Source of the DNA: Patiria pectinifera
Taxonomy: Eukaryota > Echinodermata > Asteroidea > Valvatida > Asterinidae
Direction: 5' to 3'
Assembly (NCBI GenBank): GCA_029964075.1
Contig: CM057136.1
Span: 8,370,001-8,434,000 of the forward strand
Length of the DNA: 64,000 nt
Position numbers and translations under genes: made by a program. Positions 32,845 to 45,182 of this stretch are shown piece after piece. The notes under the pieces are model-generated. The model ran no database searches. It had not been told where the DNA came from and saw only the letters and a program-made list of their open reading frames with translations. Numbering within the stretch: position 1 is the first letter of the stretch; each line of letters begins with the position of its first letter.

Positions 32845-33179
32845 TAGATACCGGTAATCTATCCCTACGGGGACCGAGAAAAAAAACAGGTCATGGTGAC
32901 ACGCTTAATAAGGGTTTATTTCCGTAGTCTGGCGTGTTGCATCTCCTCAATTATCCTAGAAAGAAAATAATTAGAAGCCTCTGTCCAGCTGTCAATAGAT
33001 CCTTATGAAGATCACTGAATCTTAAACGCGGATAGATTCAAACACTTCACCTCGAATGACATACGCGCTGACCTAAGTTCAAGCAGTTTGGCCAGTAACA
33101 TAAATTTGTGTGACGGACTTTTTGGGGGGTCCACCAGATGTGCCCAGGTTTCTGAGTCCCTATGTTCCCCAGTCCTTAG

Positions 33180-33930
33180 GGTTAGTGTTAGGGCTAGGGT
33201 TGGGGAACCTGCGGATTGAGGAATATAGGAACATAGGGACCGGGTAACATAGAGACAGAGAATATAGGGACTGGGGAACATAGGGTTAGGGTTAGATAGG
33301 GACATAGGGACTGCGAACATAGAGACTGTGGAACATATAGGACTGGGTAACATATATGACTGCGGAGCATAGGGACTGGGGAACATAGGGACACAGGGAC
33401 TGGGGAACATAAAGACTGAGAACACCGGGACTGGGGAACATAGGGTTAGGAAATAGATAGGGGCATAGGGACTGGGAAACATAGAGACTGAGAACATAGG
33501 GACTGGCGAACATAGGGTTAGGGTTAAATATGGACATAGGCACCGCGAAACATAGAGACTGCGGAACATAGGTACTCAGGAACATAGGGACTGGGTAACA
33601 TATGACTGGGTAACATAGGGACATAGGGACTGGGGAACATATGGACTTGGGAACGTAGGGACTGGGGAATATAGGGACTGGGGAACATAGGGACAATGAC
33701 ATAGGGACTGGGGAACGTAGGGACTGGGGAACATAGGGACTGGGTAACGTAGGGACTGGGTAACTAGGGACATAGGGACTGGGGAACATAGGGACTGGGT
33801 TAAACATAGGGACATAAGGGGAGCAACTGGGAACTGGGGAACATAGGGCCTGGATAACAAGGGGGCTGGGTAACATAGGGACATAGGGACTGGGGAACAA
33901 TAGGGACTGGGTAACATACGGACTGGGGAC
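33180..33930. repeat. 750-bp minisatellite, 16-bp unit, with TTAGGG patches
   Basis: Tandem units of GAACATAGGGACTGGG with variable length and point changes. GGGTTAGGGTTAG runs occur at 33178-33205, 33285-33298 and 33513-33524, identical to the animal telomere hexamer. The Pro/Ser/Val-rich minus-strand frames here (33012-33980) are translation of the repeat and not genes. Confidence 0.95.
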
Positions 33931-34689
33931 CATTTAGGTATGCACCCCTTTTTCAATTTCTCAAAACTGAAATGTAACATCCCATCTCGACGACCTGCGT
34001 TTGACGTTTTCGATGCAGCATTCGTGTTATTATTACGAAAAGCTGACTAACCTCTAACTGAAACTGAAACGCAAAACATGCAAAATGAAACTGAATTACA
34101 AATATCATGAAGTTCGAGTCATCTGTTGGTTCCAATTGTAAACAACCGCTTTTGTTACTGCTACTGATGCTCAAGGTTCAAAATAAGCGGGCTAACGAAT
34201 TCACCCTCTAACGAGCAATTAGCCTCTTTTTTTGGGGGGGGGGGAGATTCGGGTCTTTGATTCCGCGAAGATACGAGGCATTCTTAATCAAAAGGACTGT
34301 TGAGAAAAGAAGCCCTCCACCTAATGTGCACCTCGTTTCCTTCCACTCTCCTTATCATGTCATTTTCTTAAGGAGAATCGTGCACGCAATAAGACAAGCA
34401 TCACGTAACAGCGCATGGCAATAGCTATAGCACTGAGGCGAATCTTGATGTATTGAGTCTGCTGTATAGGAAGACAGTATGTACGTTGTGGGCAACATGA
34501 ATGCGGTTACGCTCTACTTGCGGTACACAGACTAGTCTCCGCCTCACTAATAATGTTCCGATTCATCACATTAGGAAACGTTCCGTTCCGGGTAACCGAG
34601 GCTGTCGGACAACGATTCGAAGAGCGAAATGACCGTAAAGCACTTAAAGGAAGCACTGATGCTAATCTCCCAAGGAGTTGACCGACGAC

Positions 34690-35135
34690 CGCGTTATTCA
34701 ACGGGGTACATCATACTGGAATAGTCTAGATAATTTCTTAAAATCATCACCCTCCTTATCTGTCTTTGTTAAAAACCTTAGGTCGCATCCACCCAATTCT
34801 TGTTCGAATAATTAGTTATGATTTATGAATCTAAATGTATGCTCTCGTCTCATACCAGTTACTGGTTTTTTTAGGTTGTGTCTTTGTGTGTCTGACTGTT
34901 GCTATTTTGTCTTTTGTCACTGTCTCTTTTTTTTCTCGGTCATGTCCACTTATCTATCGATAGGTTAGGGTACAAAAGCATGACGCTTGTACCTAAATGT
35001 TGTCGTAAATTTGTTTTTGTATTGATCCATGTACATTATTATACACCATTTCATAATCCATTTTATTTTGCTCTGTACAATATGTTTACACGAAATTGTA
35101 GCGTGGAAATGGCAACATTGAAATAAATAGTTCTA
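34690..35135 (+). mobile_element. LINE of family L-A, 3' end
   Basis: RGTSYWNSLDNFLKSS then LSVFVKNLRSHPPNS and a stop match HRGIDLWNRLSDSVKSS...STFIKKMKTQLLNSYNV at the end of the 11260-13600 copy. The 3' UTR follows and ends in GAAATAAATAG at about 35121. Confidence 0.78.
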
Positions 35136-35408
35136 CTATACTACGACCTGCATTTGCGATTATTTCTTTTTCAATATTTATTTTACAATCAGGATATTTC
35201 ATAATGTTTTGGCATTTTCAGTTTTGAATTTTTTTTGACAAATTCCCTTACAAATTATTCCGGCCTGAAACGCAGGTCGTGGTTGGGGACAGCAATTTTA
35301 ATTTAACCTTTGTTGAAGACAAACTCCATTACGTACATGTATACTCCAGACGTACAAACTTTGGCGCGGAAACAACGCAATTGACACATGTGGCGAGGCC
35401 TATATGCA

Positions 35409-36053
35409 TACAGCGCGTCCCAAAATACCCGCAACATTTTTTTTGGGGGGGGGGGAGGCTCTAGCGTCGGCACAAAATCACGTACCGCCCTTATTTTTCT
35501 ACCATTTTAAAACTTGGATTCCGAACTTTATCTATAGAGAGTATTGGTTTGATAATTAAAAGAGTTTAACAATTATTCGTGTTCAAATAAAGGCATGTCT
35601 TAAACAAACTCAACCGATTTCAAGGAAAATCGGTGATGCGGTACATCAGATGCAAGTCGAGTCACGATCTGAGCGCGCTTTTTGAATAGGAACATACTTG
35701 CATGTGAATTTCAAAATTTAACTTGAAAGAAGAACAATATTGTTATTTCATTTAAGGTGTAGTCTATGTGGATCGAAAGAAAAGGAAACACAGAAAGTTG
35801 AAAATGCAACGAGATCGTCACATCATGAACATGATGAACCATTTCCATTGATTTTCCTTGAAATCGGTTGAGTTTGTTTTTGATATGTCTTTATTTGAAC
35901 ACGAAGCATTTCAAAACCCTTTTGAAATTCAAAACAATACTTAACAGGGACAAAGTTGAAATTCCAAGCTTGAAAGTTATATTCAAATAATGGCTGTGCG
36001 TGTTTCCGCGGCGACGCTAGAGCCTCGCAAAAGAATGTTCGGGACGCGCTGTA
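35409..36053. mobile_element. TIR element with TACAGCGCGTCCC ends
   Basis: 645 bp. The ends are TACAGCGCGTCCCAAAATAC and GTTCGGGACGCGCTGTA, with GAGGCTCTAGCGTCG inverted just inside. A further long internal inverted pair (GTTCAAATAAAGGCATGTCT / inverted at 35890) makes most of the element foldable. TA flanks. Confidence 0.82.
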
Positions 36054-36396
36054 AAATGTTAACTTTGATTTAGTGTATTGCTATAGTTCTGTGATTAAAT
36101 TGGGTACGCTTCTTTCAGTGCTAAGATTCGCTTTAATAAGCTCTTGGGGTTTCACGGAAATAAAAGATGCCGTCACTCTAAAACATTAATTCATGATCAC
36201 CAGACGTCGGTCGTGACATTGGAAGGTCCATAGAGACTGCAGGGTGAATGAATTGTTGGAATTGGTTAAAGACCCCACGAGAACATTCCTGTCGTTCCAT
36301 TCCTAATGGTCTAGCGTAGTAGCGTATTATGCATACTAGTTTTGAGGCAAAGCTGAAAAGTCATGGGGCACGCAGCAAGCGACTCCGCATATACAC

Positions 36397-36986
36397 TAGC
36401 CTTTAGCCAAAGGCCATCGTGGCTTAGAGCTGCAATGCTGCTAACGACTGGAGCGAAGACTTATTCAGCGTGCACGAGTGGCGAAGCCACGAGGCCTTTT
36501 TAAACTTGATTTTGTTGAATTAGTCATTTTTTTTAATGCAAATATGAAAGGTTAACCAGTCACAACGCGGATTTTGCCTAGTTGCGTCCATTTGTGAAAT
36601 AAGAGTGAGTAATGGAAAACGTAAGACGAAATAACTATAAGTTCAGATAAAAAAAAATAGTTCATACACTCAAATAATCTCTTGAAATACTTTTATTAGT
36701 AAAATTAAAATAAGATAATGAAAGAACGATCTCGTGGATAACTAGACTCGCATTACTTTTTTTTTAATGTTGTGCCAGCATACGGGGCGCGCTAAAAGGC
36801 TCGTGATAAGTTGGAATTGTGTACCCTTTTAGGGTAGCAAAAATCGAGAAATAAAGAAAAGAAATAAAGGAAAAGGCCTCGTTGCCTCGCCACTCGCGCA
36901 TGTGGTCTCCGCTCCAGTCGCTTCGCGTTTTCGCCGCTCTGTTTTATAATGCCGGTTAAAGCCACGATGGCCTTGGCGAATGGCTA
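36397..36986. mobile_element. Mutator-like non-autonomous element with TAGCC termini
   Basis: 590 bp with arms of about 110 bp: TAGCCTTTAGCCAAAGGCCA at left, inverted TGGCCTTGGCGAATGGCTA at right. GGCCATCGTGGCTT and ACGAGGCCTTTT are shared by both arms. The 9-mers outside (CATATACAC / CATTTAAAC) agree at 7 of 9 positions, a possible decayed duplication. Confidence 0.75.
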
Positions 36987-37169
36987 CATTTAAACACGTG
37001 ACGTAAACCACTACAAATGTCATCTCGGTTTCAACACAAATTGCTATTAAAGTGCATACATTTGGCCCCAGTTATGAAGCACATGCTTATTTTGAACCAA
37101 ATTCATGTGTAGATAACTCATACCGGCAAGATGAACATATAGTATACAAATATTGACTGCCTCGTGTGG

Positions 37170-37905
37170 TGTAGTAATAATAATAATAATAATAATAATA
37201 AACAGTTCTTATATAGCGCATAATACAATTAAGTCTCTATGCGCTTGTGCGAGTGAACAGGTGAGTTTTAACAAGTTGTTTGAATTGATCCAAGGTGGGA
37301 CAGGTTTTGATATGGTTAGGGAGATCATTCCATAGTTTGGGAGCAGTGAATTGAAAGGCACGTTAACCGTATGATTTGGTGGTAACTGGATAAGGAGTGA
37401 GAAGATCTTTGGAACTAGAGCGGAGGGTTCTTGGTGGTTGATATTTATTGATTAATTCTTGGAGGTAAATTGGGGCTAATTCGTGTATGCATTTGTAAAT
37501 CAGAACCAGTAATTTGAAAGTTATGCGGGATTTCACTGGTAGCCAATGCAGGTCATGCAGAACTGATGAAATGGGTTCATGCAAGCGTGTTTTGGTGACA
37601 AGCCTCGCCGCAGAGTTCAGTATCCGTTGGAGTTTATTAAGTTGGGAATCTGGCAATCCGTAAAGGAGACTGTTGCAAGTGTCAATGCGACTTGTCACAA
37701 ATGCATGGATCAGCCTTTCTGTTGTTGACTGATCCAAAAATTCTCGAATTTTTCCAATTTTATGTAAGCCAAAGGAAGAAGCACGACATATATTACTGAT
37801 GTGCTTTTCCATAGTTAGGTGTTCATCGATGATTACGCCAAGATTCCGTGCACTTTGAATTGGTTGAAGAGAAGAATTGTCGATGGTGATGGGTGGAATT
37901 GTTTT
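37170..37905 (-). mobile_element. CR1/L2-like LINE, C-terminal RT portion with AAT-repeat tail
   Basis: The open frame reads SARNLGVIIDEHLTMEKHIS, SRIDTCNSLLYGLPDSQLNK, NSAARLVTKTRLHEPIS and LHWLPVKSRITFKLLVLIYK. These are hallmark blocks of CR1/L2 reverse transcriptases. One TAA at 37363-37365 interrupts it before RAFQFTAPKLWNDLPNHIK. The 3' end is an (AAT)n microsatellite at 37172-37203. The catalytic core is missing. Confidence 0.92.
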
Positions 37906-37911
37906 TTTTTT

Positions 37912-38021
37912 TTAGTAAAACAAACCTCCCGAGGTGATCCATGGACATTCTATTTTTCTCGAGGCGAAGCTGAATGAAAATAGAATGCTCCATGGATCAC
38001 CGATGGAGGCTAGTTTTACTA
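37912..38021. repeat. 110-bp imperfect palindrome
   Basis: TAGTAAAAC...GGTGATCCATGG...ATTCTATTTTTC, inverted as GAAAATAGAATGCTCCATGG and TAGTTTTACTA. Hairpin MITE adjoining the LINE fragment. Confidence 0.75.
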
Positions 38022-39529
38022 CACCGCGAGATGAAGCAGTCGATATTTGTTTTATAACCTCTCCAACAGATTGTGGTTGATTTTAAGCGATAACTGATTA
38101 ATATCGACCAAATACAATTTAAATGTACTGCACATTTCAATACGAAAATAGGTGACAGTTTACTTGCACTTTTCCCAACTTCCCCTTCACGGAATGATTG
38201 AAGCCAGCTCTGTAGCGCTAGCGCTAATACGTGCAACGTGCACACGCACACCCGTATGCATTTGTACACAATACCGGTATAGCATGAATTAAGGTTTCAT
38301 GAAATACGGACTTATCGGTGGTATTGCGCATGCTCATGCATAGATAATTAGGAAAGGGACCGGTCACGTGAGAGGGTTTAATCAATAAAAGGGAAAACAG
38401 TCCAATTATCATACGAGTCCGATTTTCATATGACACCGGCTGTCAACGCATATTACTTTCGTTGCTACGGGTATAGTACTTTTTTTTGCTGTGCAAAGCA
38501 AGATAGCAAAACATAGTGAATGTCATGTGACTCGCTCTCGGCCAATCAAGATACAGTTCGAAACGTTGAGTCCTTCCGGTTCTTTTCAGAACCACACATA
38601 CTCACAAAAGAGATTGTTTTCACATGGTGCTACCGCAAACTTATCTTGTCTTAGTATCTTGCCACCATGCAAACCTTCAAATCTCAAAACATAACCTCCT
38701 TGGCTAGGTAATAAACAGAAATAACTGCATACGTTTTGCTGGATAAAGCAAAGTTCACACTGCCAAATGGCTGGGTATTGACTTACTGCTGGGATGGAGA
38801 CAGGTCATTGTTGTCAGTCTAGTGGGCCTGTGCCCAGCTGTAATTGGTATGCGGATGGAGTACTAAAATTAGCACACTCAACTTTCTCCAGTGCACCAAG
38901 GCAGTGCACAGTTCACAGGAAACCGTGCCACTTGCTCTATCGTCCAACTGTAGCACCTTTTTTTCAGGGTTCTTTACACTACAAACATTCGGGGTCACCT
39001 TTGCCACCCACGTGACAACACTCCAAAGTAACAAACAGCGCGCTTTGCACTTGGTGCCCTGCCAATGTAACCCTACACTACAGACTTATCTGACGACTAA
39101 AATTAGAAGTCATTACTGAGGTAAGGCCGCGCTCGCGCGCTGGCGGTAAGCACGCGCACTCAGCGGTCCCTCGACCAATAGGGTTATGGAATTACAACGC
39201 GCCTCCAAATAACAACGCGAGCGGAACGCGCATGAGCTGATGGTTCCACCTCCCTTATGCTAGCAATAAGCATATCACGTGATTGAATTAATATATCATG
39301 TGATTTGAAATCACTACACATAGTTTAGATTTCCGTCGATAATCGCGGCAGTATTGTGGCGTGGTACGTTAGGTTAGTGGTTCAATGATGTTTGGGTTCG
39401 AGTCCCGAAATTGTTACATTAATTTTCCACCACAAGTGATTTTTTTCCTAACTTGTGTTTAATCAAGTTAAAGGAATGTTAAGTCCGAGAACCATTCAAG
39501 TACATACTGACGCATGCGCGTCGATCATG
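38022..39529. other. Largely unassigned; tRNA-like scrap at 39350-39425
   Basis: 39399-39409 holds a Pol III B-box-like GGTTCGAGTCC preceded by TTAGGTTAGTGG, but no cloverleaf could be drawn. A CpG-rich block lies at 39125-39175. No exon recognised. Confidence 0.3.
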
Positions 39530-39720
39530 CCATTTATTATAAAAGGAATAAATGTGTGCTGGGGAGGTGTTAAACACTCTGTTTAAGACCAGTTGGAGTC
39601 TAGATGCTGATAATTAACTTAGCCGAAGGCGAGGTTAATTATCAGCATCCAGTCCCCAACTGGTCTTAAACAGAGTGTTTAATACCGACCAAGCACATAT
39701 TTATTACCATTCATAAATAC
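39530..39720. repeat. 190-bp hairpin, family D copy 1
   Basis: TTAAACACTCTGTTTAAGAC through GCTGATAATTAA, inverted to TTAATTATCAGC and GTCTTAAACAGAGTGTTTAA around the loop AGCCGAAGGCGA. The flanks AAATGTGTGCTGG and CCAAGCACATATT extend the pairing. Confidence 0.85.
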
Positions 39721-40939
39721 CTTCTCGGTCAAAAAAAATCAAATCTTTTCGGTCCAAAAGTCAAAACAAGTCAAACATTATAATATATGTTTAACGATTT
39801 AGATCAACAAAACACCCATCTAGCTATGCAATGGTATAAGGCCCTCTGGTAAATGTGGAAATTGACCCTTGAAAAGAGTTTATAGACCAGTCAGCCATGT
39901 CTTTATCAACCGTTTAAAACCGGCCACGCGACAGGCTCTCGACCAATAGGAATGGGTAAACTGTCTAAGCTAGCTGGTATTTGTGAATATGTTTGTGTGA
40001 ACTTGATTGCAGAAAAGGTAATTGCGGGCCTTGCCCATCTGTAGGCCTTATTGTTTATTCAACCGTGCAATTATTTAATAATGACATAAATCAGCAAATG
40101 CTCCATAATTTATATCCTTCCAACTGAGAAAGAAAAAATTCTCAAAAATTCAATAACAGACCTGATTTCAATTTGATTTTTCACATACCCCAAGGGCTTA
40201 CTAGATCGCTAGGAAAACTTATCGGTTATCATTATGCCGTGTAACCGATTCCCCAGCAATTTAGTGGCGATTCAAGTCCTATAGTATTGCTCTTAAAAGT
40301 TAAAAGAAAGAAAACACAGTGAAAGCTGTAATATTGATCGGCTTCAACTTTGGTGAACTCAAGGATGTTTTGATCGCAAGAATTGTACACCCTTTCTTGC
40401 CGCCCACTCGAGTCAAAGATGTCTTCCCTCTGTCTTTGTTTTCTGAAGGTTTTGCATACCCGCCCCGGCGCCTTGACATCGTGACGGGGGTGTGACACGC
40501 CACTTAGCGGGGCGTCACTTTAGCACGCTCTGGAGTGGCAGTTTTCGCGTGGATCGATGAGCAACGCGGAAGCCGAACACGAAATGTTCAGTGTAGGGAG
40601 TATGATGCAAAGTGGAGAGATGACTACACACGATGGGTGCTGCTGCCTTTATAAAGGTGCTTCACAGTACGAGACATGGGATAGAATGTTTGTTGTTCAT
40701 GGGGTTTAGGCCTTTTCGTTATATCTCGTTTTTATTCCGACTTGAATGACTCATTATCAGAATTTCTCTACAAAGCTAAGATTTGTTTTCTGCTTGAACT
40801 CTTTTCTTTACAATTTGTGCCATTACACAACTAAAGAAACAAAACGAGGTTGTTGTTTTTGGATGAATTGCGTGGAAGATTACATTTGTAAATGTCTCAA
40901 TGCGTTTTCATTTCAAAGCAGTTTTTGTGTGCAAGATTC

Positions 40940-41165
40940 ATCCTTTGGGAGTCAGGTTGGCGTAGCGGTACCTTCCTCGTCTTCCACCGCTGTGACCCTG
41001 GTTCGAATCCCGCCTGGGCCAACATGTGGATCGGGTTTTCAGTCCCTGCCTAATTCCGTGGGTTTTCCCCAGAAAATTCTCCTGGGGTTGTCCTCCCACA
41101 TCCAAAACTGTAATTTCTTCTCGTTGTTTTATCTCTACGGATACCTTTAAGCTTGAGAGCTACAG
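40940..41165 (+). mobile_element. tRNA-derived SINE, family S1, fullest copy
   Basis: Head GAGTCAGGTTGGCGTAGCGG (A-box-like) and CTGGTTCGAATCCC (B box) resemble a degraded tRNA. The body contains AATTCCGTGGGTTTTCCCC and GGTTGTCCTCCCACATC. No functional tRNA fold is expected. The copy at 2900-2995 is the same family. Confidence 0.82.
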
Positions 41166-41517
41166 TGCCAAGAGCGCTTATGAGGAATCCTTTCATTACC
41201 AGAAATAAAATATATATACATATTTATATAAATAAAATAATATACGGACGATTCGAGCGTCATGTAACGTCCATGACAGAGCTTTTAAGATCGTCAAGGT
41301 GATTATAGACTAGGAGGTTTGGATTATTGCTGTGAATCATTAATTAGATATCCTGGTTAATTGGCTCTGTCACGGACATAACACTTCCTTTTATAATGCT
41401 GTAATTGCCCTTGACCAATAATCTTAAAGCCGTATGTCAGCAATTTTCCGTCTTCAAATATTTGCTTCATATACAACACTTACCCACAAAAGTACCAATT
41501 TATACATACCTAACACA

Positions 41518-42060
41518 GTTTAACCATTCCTATTGGTCGAGAGCCCGTCACTTGGCCGGTTTTAAACGGTTAATAAAGACCGGCTGGCTGGTCTTAAACA
41601 CCTTTCAAGTGCCGCGTGAAATTTTGACTGTAACCGGTGCCTTTCAGTTACCGTTTCATTGGTAGAATGTACGCAATGCACACGTAGGCATGCGTAATGC
41701 TACCAAGGAGTCAGTATTTCATAGTCCTAACGTCACACTACACTCGCACAGCTGCGTTATGCGCGACAAGCGCGCGACAATCTCTTTAGGGCCTATAAGG
41801 AATTGTTTACGACGTGGACACTGCCATATTATAACTACAGAGGAACATTGTTTAAAAAAAAATCGTAAGACATTTATAATGCTTGACTTGTTTTGACTGT
41901 TGGACCGAAAAACATTTTGATTTTCTTTTGACCGAAAAGGCTTGGCCAGTATTAAACACTCTGTTTTCGGCCTTCAGCTCGGGTAGTTATCAGCCTCCAG
42001 AATCCAACCGGTCTTGGACAGAGTGTTTCAAACCGGCCAAGCACACATGTATCACCTTAT
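41518..42060. repeat. Inverted counterpart of 39530-39965, family D copy 2
   Basis: 41518-41604 is the reverse complement of 39890-39965 (CATTCCTATTGGTCGAGAGC; GGTTTTAAACGGTTAATAAAG). 41945-42035 is a hairpin with the same ATTAAACACTCTGT / ACAGAGTGTTT ends as 39530-39720. Order and orientation are mirrored. Confidence 0.72.
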
Positions 42061-42456
42061 TTAATAACTGGCCTAATCACAAATCAAGTAATAAGATGTA
42101 AATAAATGTGGATTAAATGGAAGAAACATCAAGGATGTTTCAAATACGTCCGCATACAGCCACAATCCTACCTAAGAATGCTGTATTATTATTGTCACCT
42201 GTTGATTATAGCTATACATGTACATGGAAATATACACCAACACTGGATACGGTCGAGTTCATTACTGTAAACCTTTCCATCTCCAAAATAACTCGGAATC
42301 CAACAGACGATCAAACTACCACTAGACCTTTTAAGGACTCTCATTTCTCTCTTCATAAAGCTGTTTGATGCATGGCATATCCTCTTCTGTTTATCCATGC
42401 ATGCAATTACTAATTTGAAAGTACCATTAAATATTCACCAAATTTTTGCAACACAC

Positions 42457-42852
42457 AGGGACTGTCTGAAATATTCATATATTGTATAGGGACTTTCTAA
42501 AACATCTGTATATTTTGTGAGGACAGTCTGAAATATTTGTATTTTGTATAGGGACAGTCTGAAATATTTGTATATTTCATGAGGAAAATCCGATATATTT
42601 ATATATTTCCTGGTGACAGTCTGAAATATCTGCATATTTCATAGGGACAGTCTGAAATATTTGTATTTGTATTCTTCATGCGGACAGTCTGAACTATTTG
42701 TATTTTGTATAGGGACAGTCTGAAATATTTGGAAAATTCACGGGGAAAGTCCGATATATTTGTATATTTCCTAGGGATATTCTGAAACATTTGTATATTC
42801 CATAGGGATGGTCAGAAATATTTGTGTATTTCATAGCGACAGTCTGAAATAT
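42457..42852. repeat. Minisatellite, about 30-bp unit, roughly 13 copies
   Basis: Units of GGGACAGTCTGAAATATTTG followed by TATTTC(AT)A. Divergence between units is moderate. Repetitive minus-strand frames here are artefacts. Confidence 0.93.
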
Positions 42853-44357
42853 GCATTGAGCTTTTTGATTGTATATCTTGAAGCTTTTGTTGGATGTGTT
42901 TTCGTCAATATTTTAATGTAAGAATACTGAATAACTTTTTATTTGAGTGGATTTATGTGGTGGGTGTGCATATACACGGAATACGCACTAAAATATGGAA
43001 ATGTTCACAAGCATCCGTGCGGTTTTTAGCGGAGAGGATCCACAGGCCAACGGAGAATAACAGGTAAATTATTACACAGGCTCTCTTGCGATAAAAATAA
43101 AATCGTGGAAACTCAACAAATGGAGGCACAAAAACAACAACAACAACAACAACAACAACAAAGGAACCTTTACTACATTGTACATTTCTTAGGCCTCCTT
43201 GACTATCCAGGGGCTAAAGAGTGAATGCAGCATATCCTTCAAGGCACTTGGGATAATTTGCATTTCATGCATTTTGTTTGTTTCCAATTGACCTGTTCAC
43301 CCGAAAATGATAATTGTATGCAAATGAAGGCCGTGAGGCGGATGCGTAAGCGGCCTCGATCATAAAAATGTACGGGGGGTCCAAACATTTGGGTCATTAT
43401 CTCTCAATTTGTCCAGTAATACTTGCTTCTTTTCTTGAGAGAAACTCATGCACAATTTTAGTATTGAAACTGGAATCCGGTGATATTAAACGCACGTAAA
43501 ATAATGTGGGCACACTTTCTTACATCAACTTTAATGACAGTTTCCTTCCGAATGATACCATTTCGGCTGGAATAATTTCAAACGGGTATTTGGTACCAGT
43601 CCAATCTTCACTGTGAGCGAGGATTTTCTCGTTAAATCGATAGATACGTTTCTGGGTAATTATTCCTGCGTGCCTTTAAAATACGTGACATTGAAAATAT
43701 TCTCACGCTAAAACTTGTGCAGGGATCCTTTTTTTGTTTACGATTTCCAACATAATAATGACATTCCTGATTTCAATTTCCTGATATTTGTTGGATAAAC
43801 TCCAAGACAAAGAATCATATTGCGAAGCTAATTTTGGTTGCCTGAATCTGTTACGGAAATATAGCCCCCCCCCCAAAAAAAAAAAATAGCAAGACAAATC
43901 CTGTTTCCGTACGCCTGATAACTCTTACATTCAAATCTAAAATAAAAAACCCCAGTATATCCTTTTGATACAAAAACTATTAAAATCTCATCTCCGCTTT
44001 TATTTAATTCACTTATTTGTGCACCACGAAAAGCCAATATACGTTTAAGTAGTTAAAGAAACGCGATTTGGTTGTATTTAAAAGGATTTTGAGAATGCTG
44101 CAGGTGTTCAGTAGATTCGATAATTAAATTTGAATGGCTTTTACGATTTACAATTATAATGTAATATTGATGATTGCGTAGATTTTGATAGTATACAAGC
44201 ATTTCATTCTCAAGGCAAATTATTTTTGACGACATTTTCAAAATGCTTCGTGTTTCTGGCATGCCCAGAAGTACACCACATGGTGTATTTCTGTGCACGC
44301 CAGACAGAAAACTCGTGGCTTTAAACAATGTAAAGAAAATGTAATGCGTATTTTACT
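42853..44357. other. Mostly unassigned; ACAACA microsatellite and a diverged repeat
   Basis: (ACA)n at 43133-43160. 43545-43675 shares TTCCTTCCGAATGATACC and GAGCGAGGATTTTCTCGT with 11110-11215, a diverged dispersed repeat. No gene seen. Confidence 0.55.
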
Positions 44358-44775
44358 ATTAAGCTCTGGCAGGAGCTTCCACACGTCACTTCGTGATCTG
44401 TCTATCTGTCTGTCTGTCCCCGGACAATTGATCAAAATGAGCCCGCTAAATTTCCAATAAAACATAACTACCAAATTTCAATTTAAAAAAAAGCAAACAA
44501 AATAAATTAAATACTTAACCAAAATTTTTTGTAACAATTTGGAAAGATGTTTATGAAAAGTTTGTAAATGGAGGCAAAATAATATATAGTCAGGTGGTAT
44601 TTAAAAACAAATCGCTGTAAATATAGGTATAAATCTAAAGTTTGGTGTTCCATATGTCTCATCGGCGTCGCATTTTTGGGCGTCGCATTTTTAAAGCTCT
44701 AGCAGGGATCATTTTCATAGATTTCATGCAAGCTTTTGATGCAAGACGGCCAGGGCATATTGTGCACTCACACTT
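44358..44775. repeat. Dispersed repeat, copy 2
   Basis: Colinear with 1005-1380: TAAGCTCTGGCAGGAGC start, TCTGTCTGTCTGTCC, GTTCCATATGTCTCATCGGC, and the duplicated GTCGCATTTTT. Confidence 0.7.
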
Positions 44776-45182
44776 GTTAATAGGTATAACTAGAATATCA
44801 GCCTTTTGGGAACCTTATCCAGCGGTCTCTTGGATATCTGATCCCAGCCTTGAAATGGAGTCTAATTTATAATGCACTTTGGCAGCGGGCCAACTTTTTT
44901 TATTTCCGTTGCTAGGCTCGTTCTAAACCTACCAATTAAAATAATACTTAAGAGACAACCACTTAAAGAGAGGAAGGCCTGATGTTTCCTTCCTATTCCA
45001 GAACTGTTTTCAACGATAGGATTTTGTTTTCCAATTAAGCTCATGACAACCTCGTTTCCATGGTGTAGAGCAGTACTCTCCCACCACTATCTTCACTCTC
45101 ACCGTGGTATTGGATCGTTTGCATATCTAACATTTTTGGATACGTTTGCAAATTATGAATAGTCTGGTGCCTGGCTGTGTTT

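Noticed and set aside
33012..33980. Long Pro/Ser/Val-rich minus-strand open frames resembling a repetitive structural protein
   Set aside because: They are direct translations of the 16-bp minisatellite. Three overlapping frames give similar repeats and no splice or start context fits.
40940..41025. Functional tRNA gene
   Set aside because: Boxes A and B are present but no cloverleaf can be formed, and it continues into a SINE body shared with another copy.
42435..42790. Two repetitive frames (KYTNISDFP, KIQIFQTV units)
   Set aside because: Translation of the 30-bp minisatellite.
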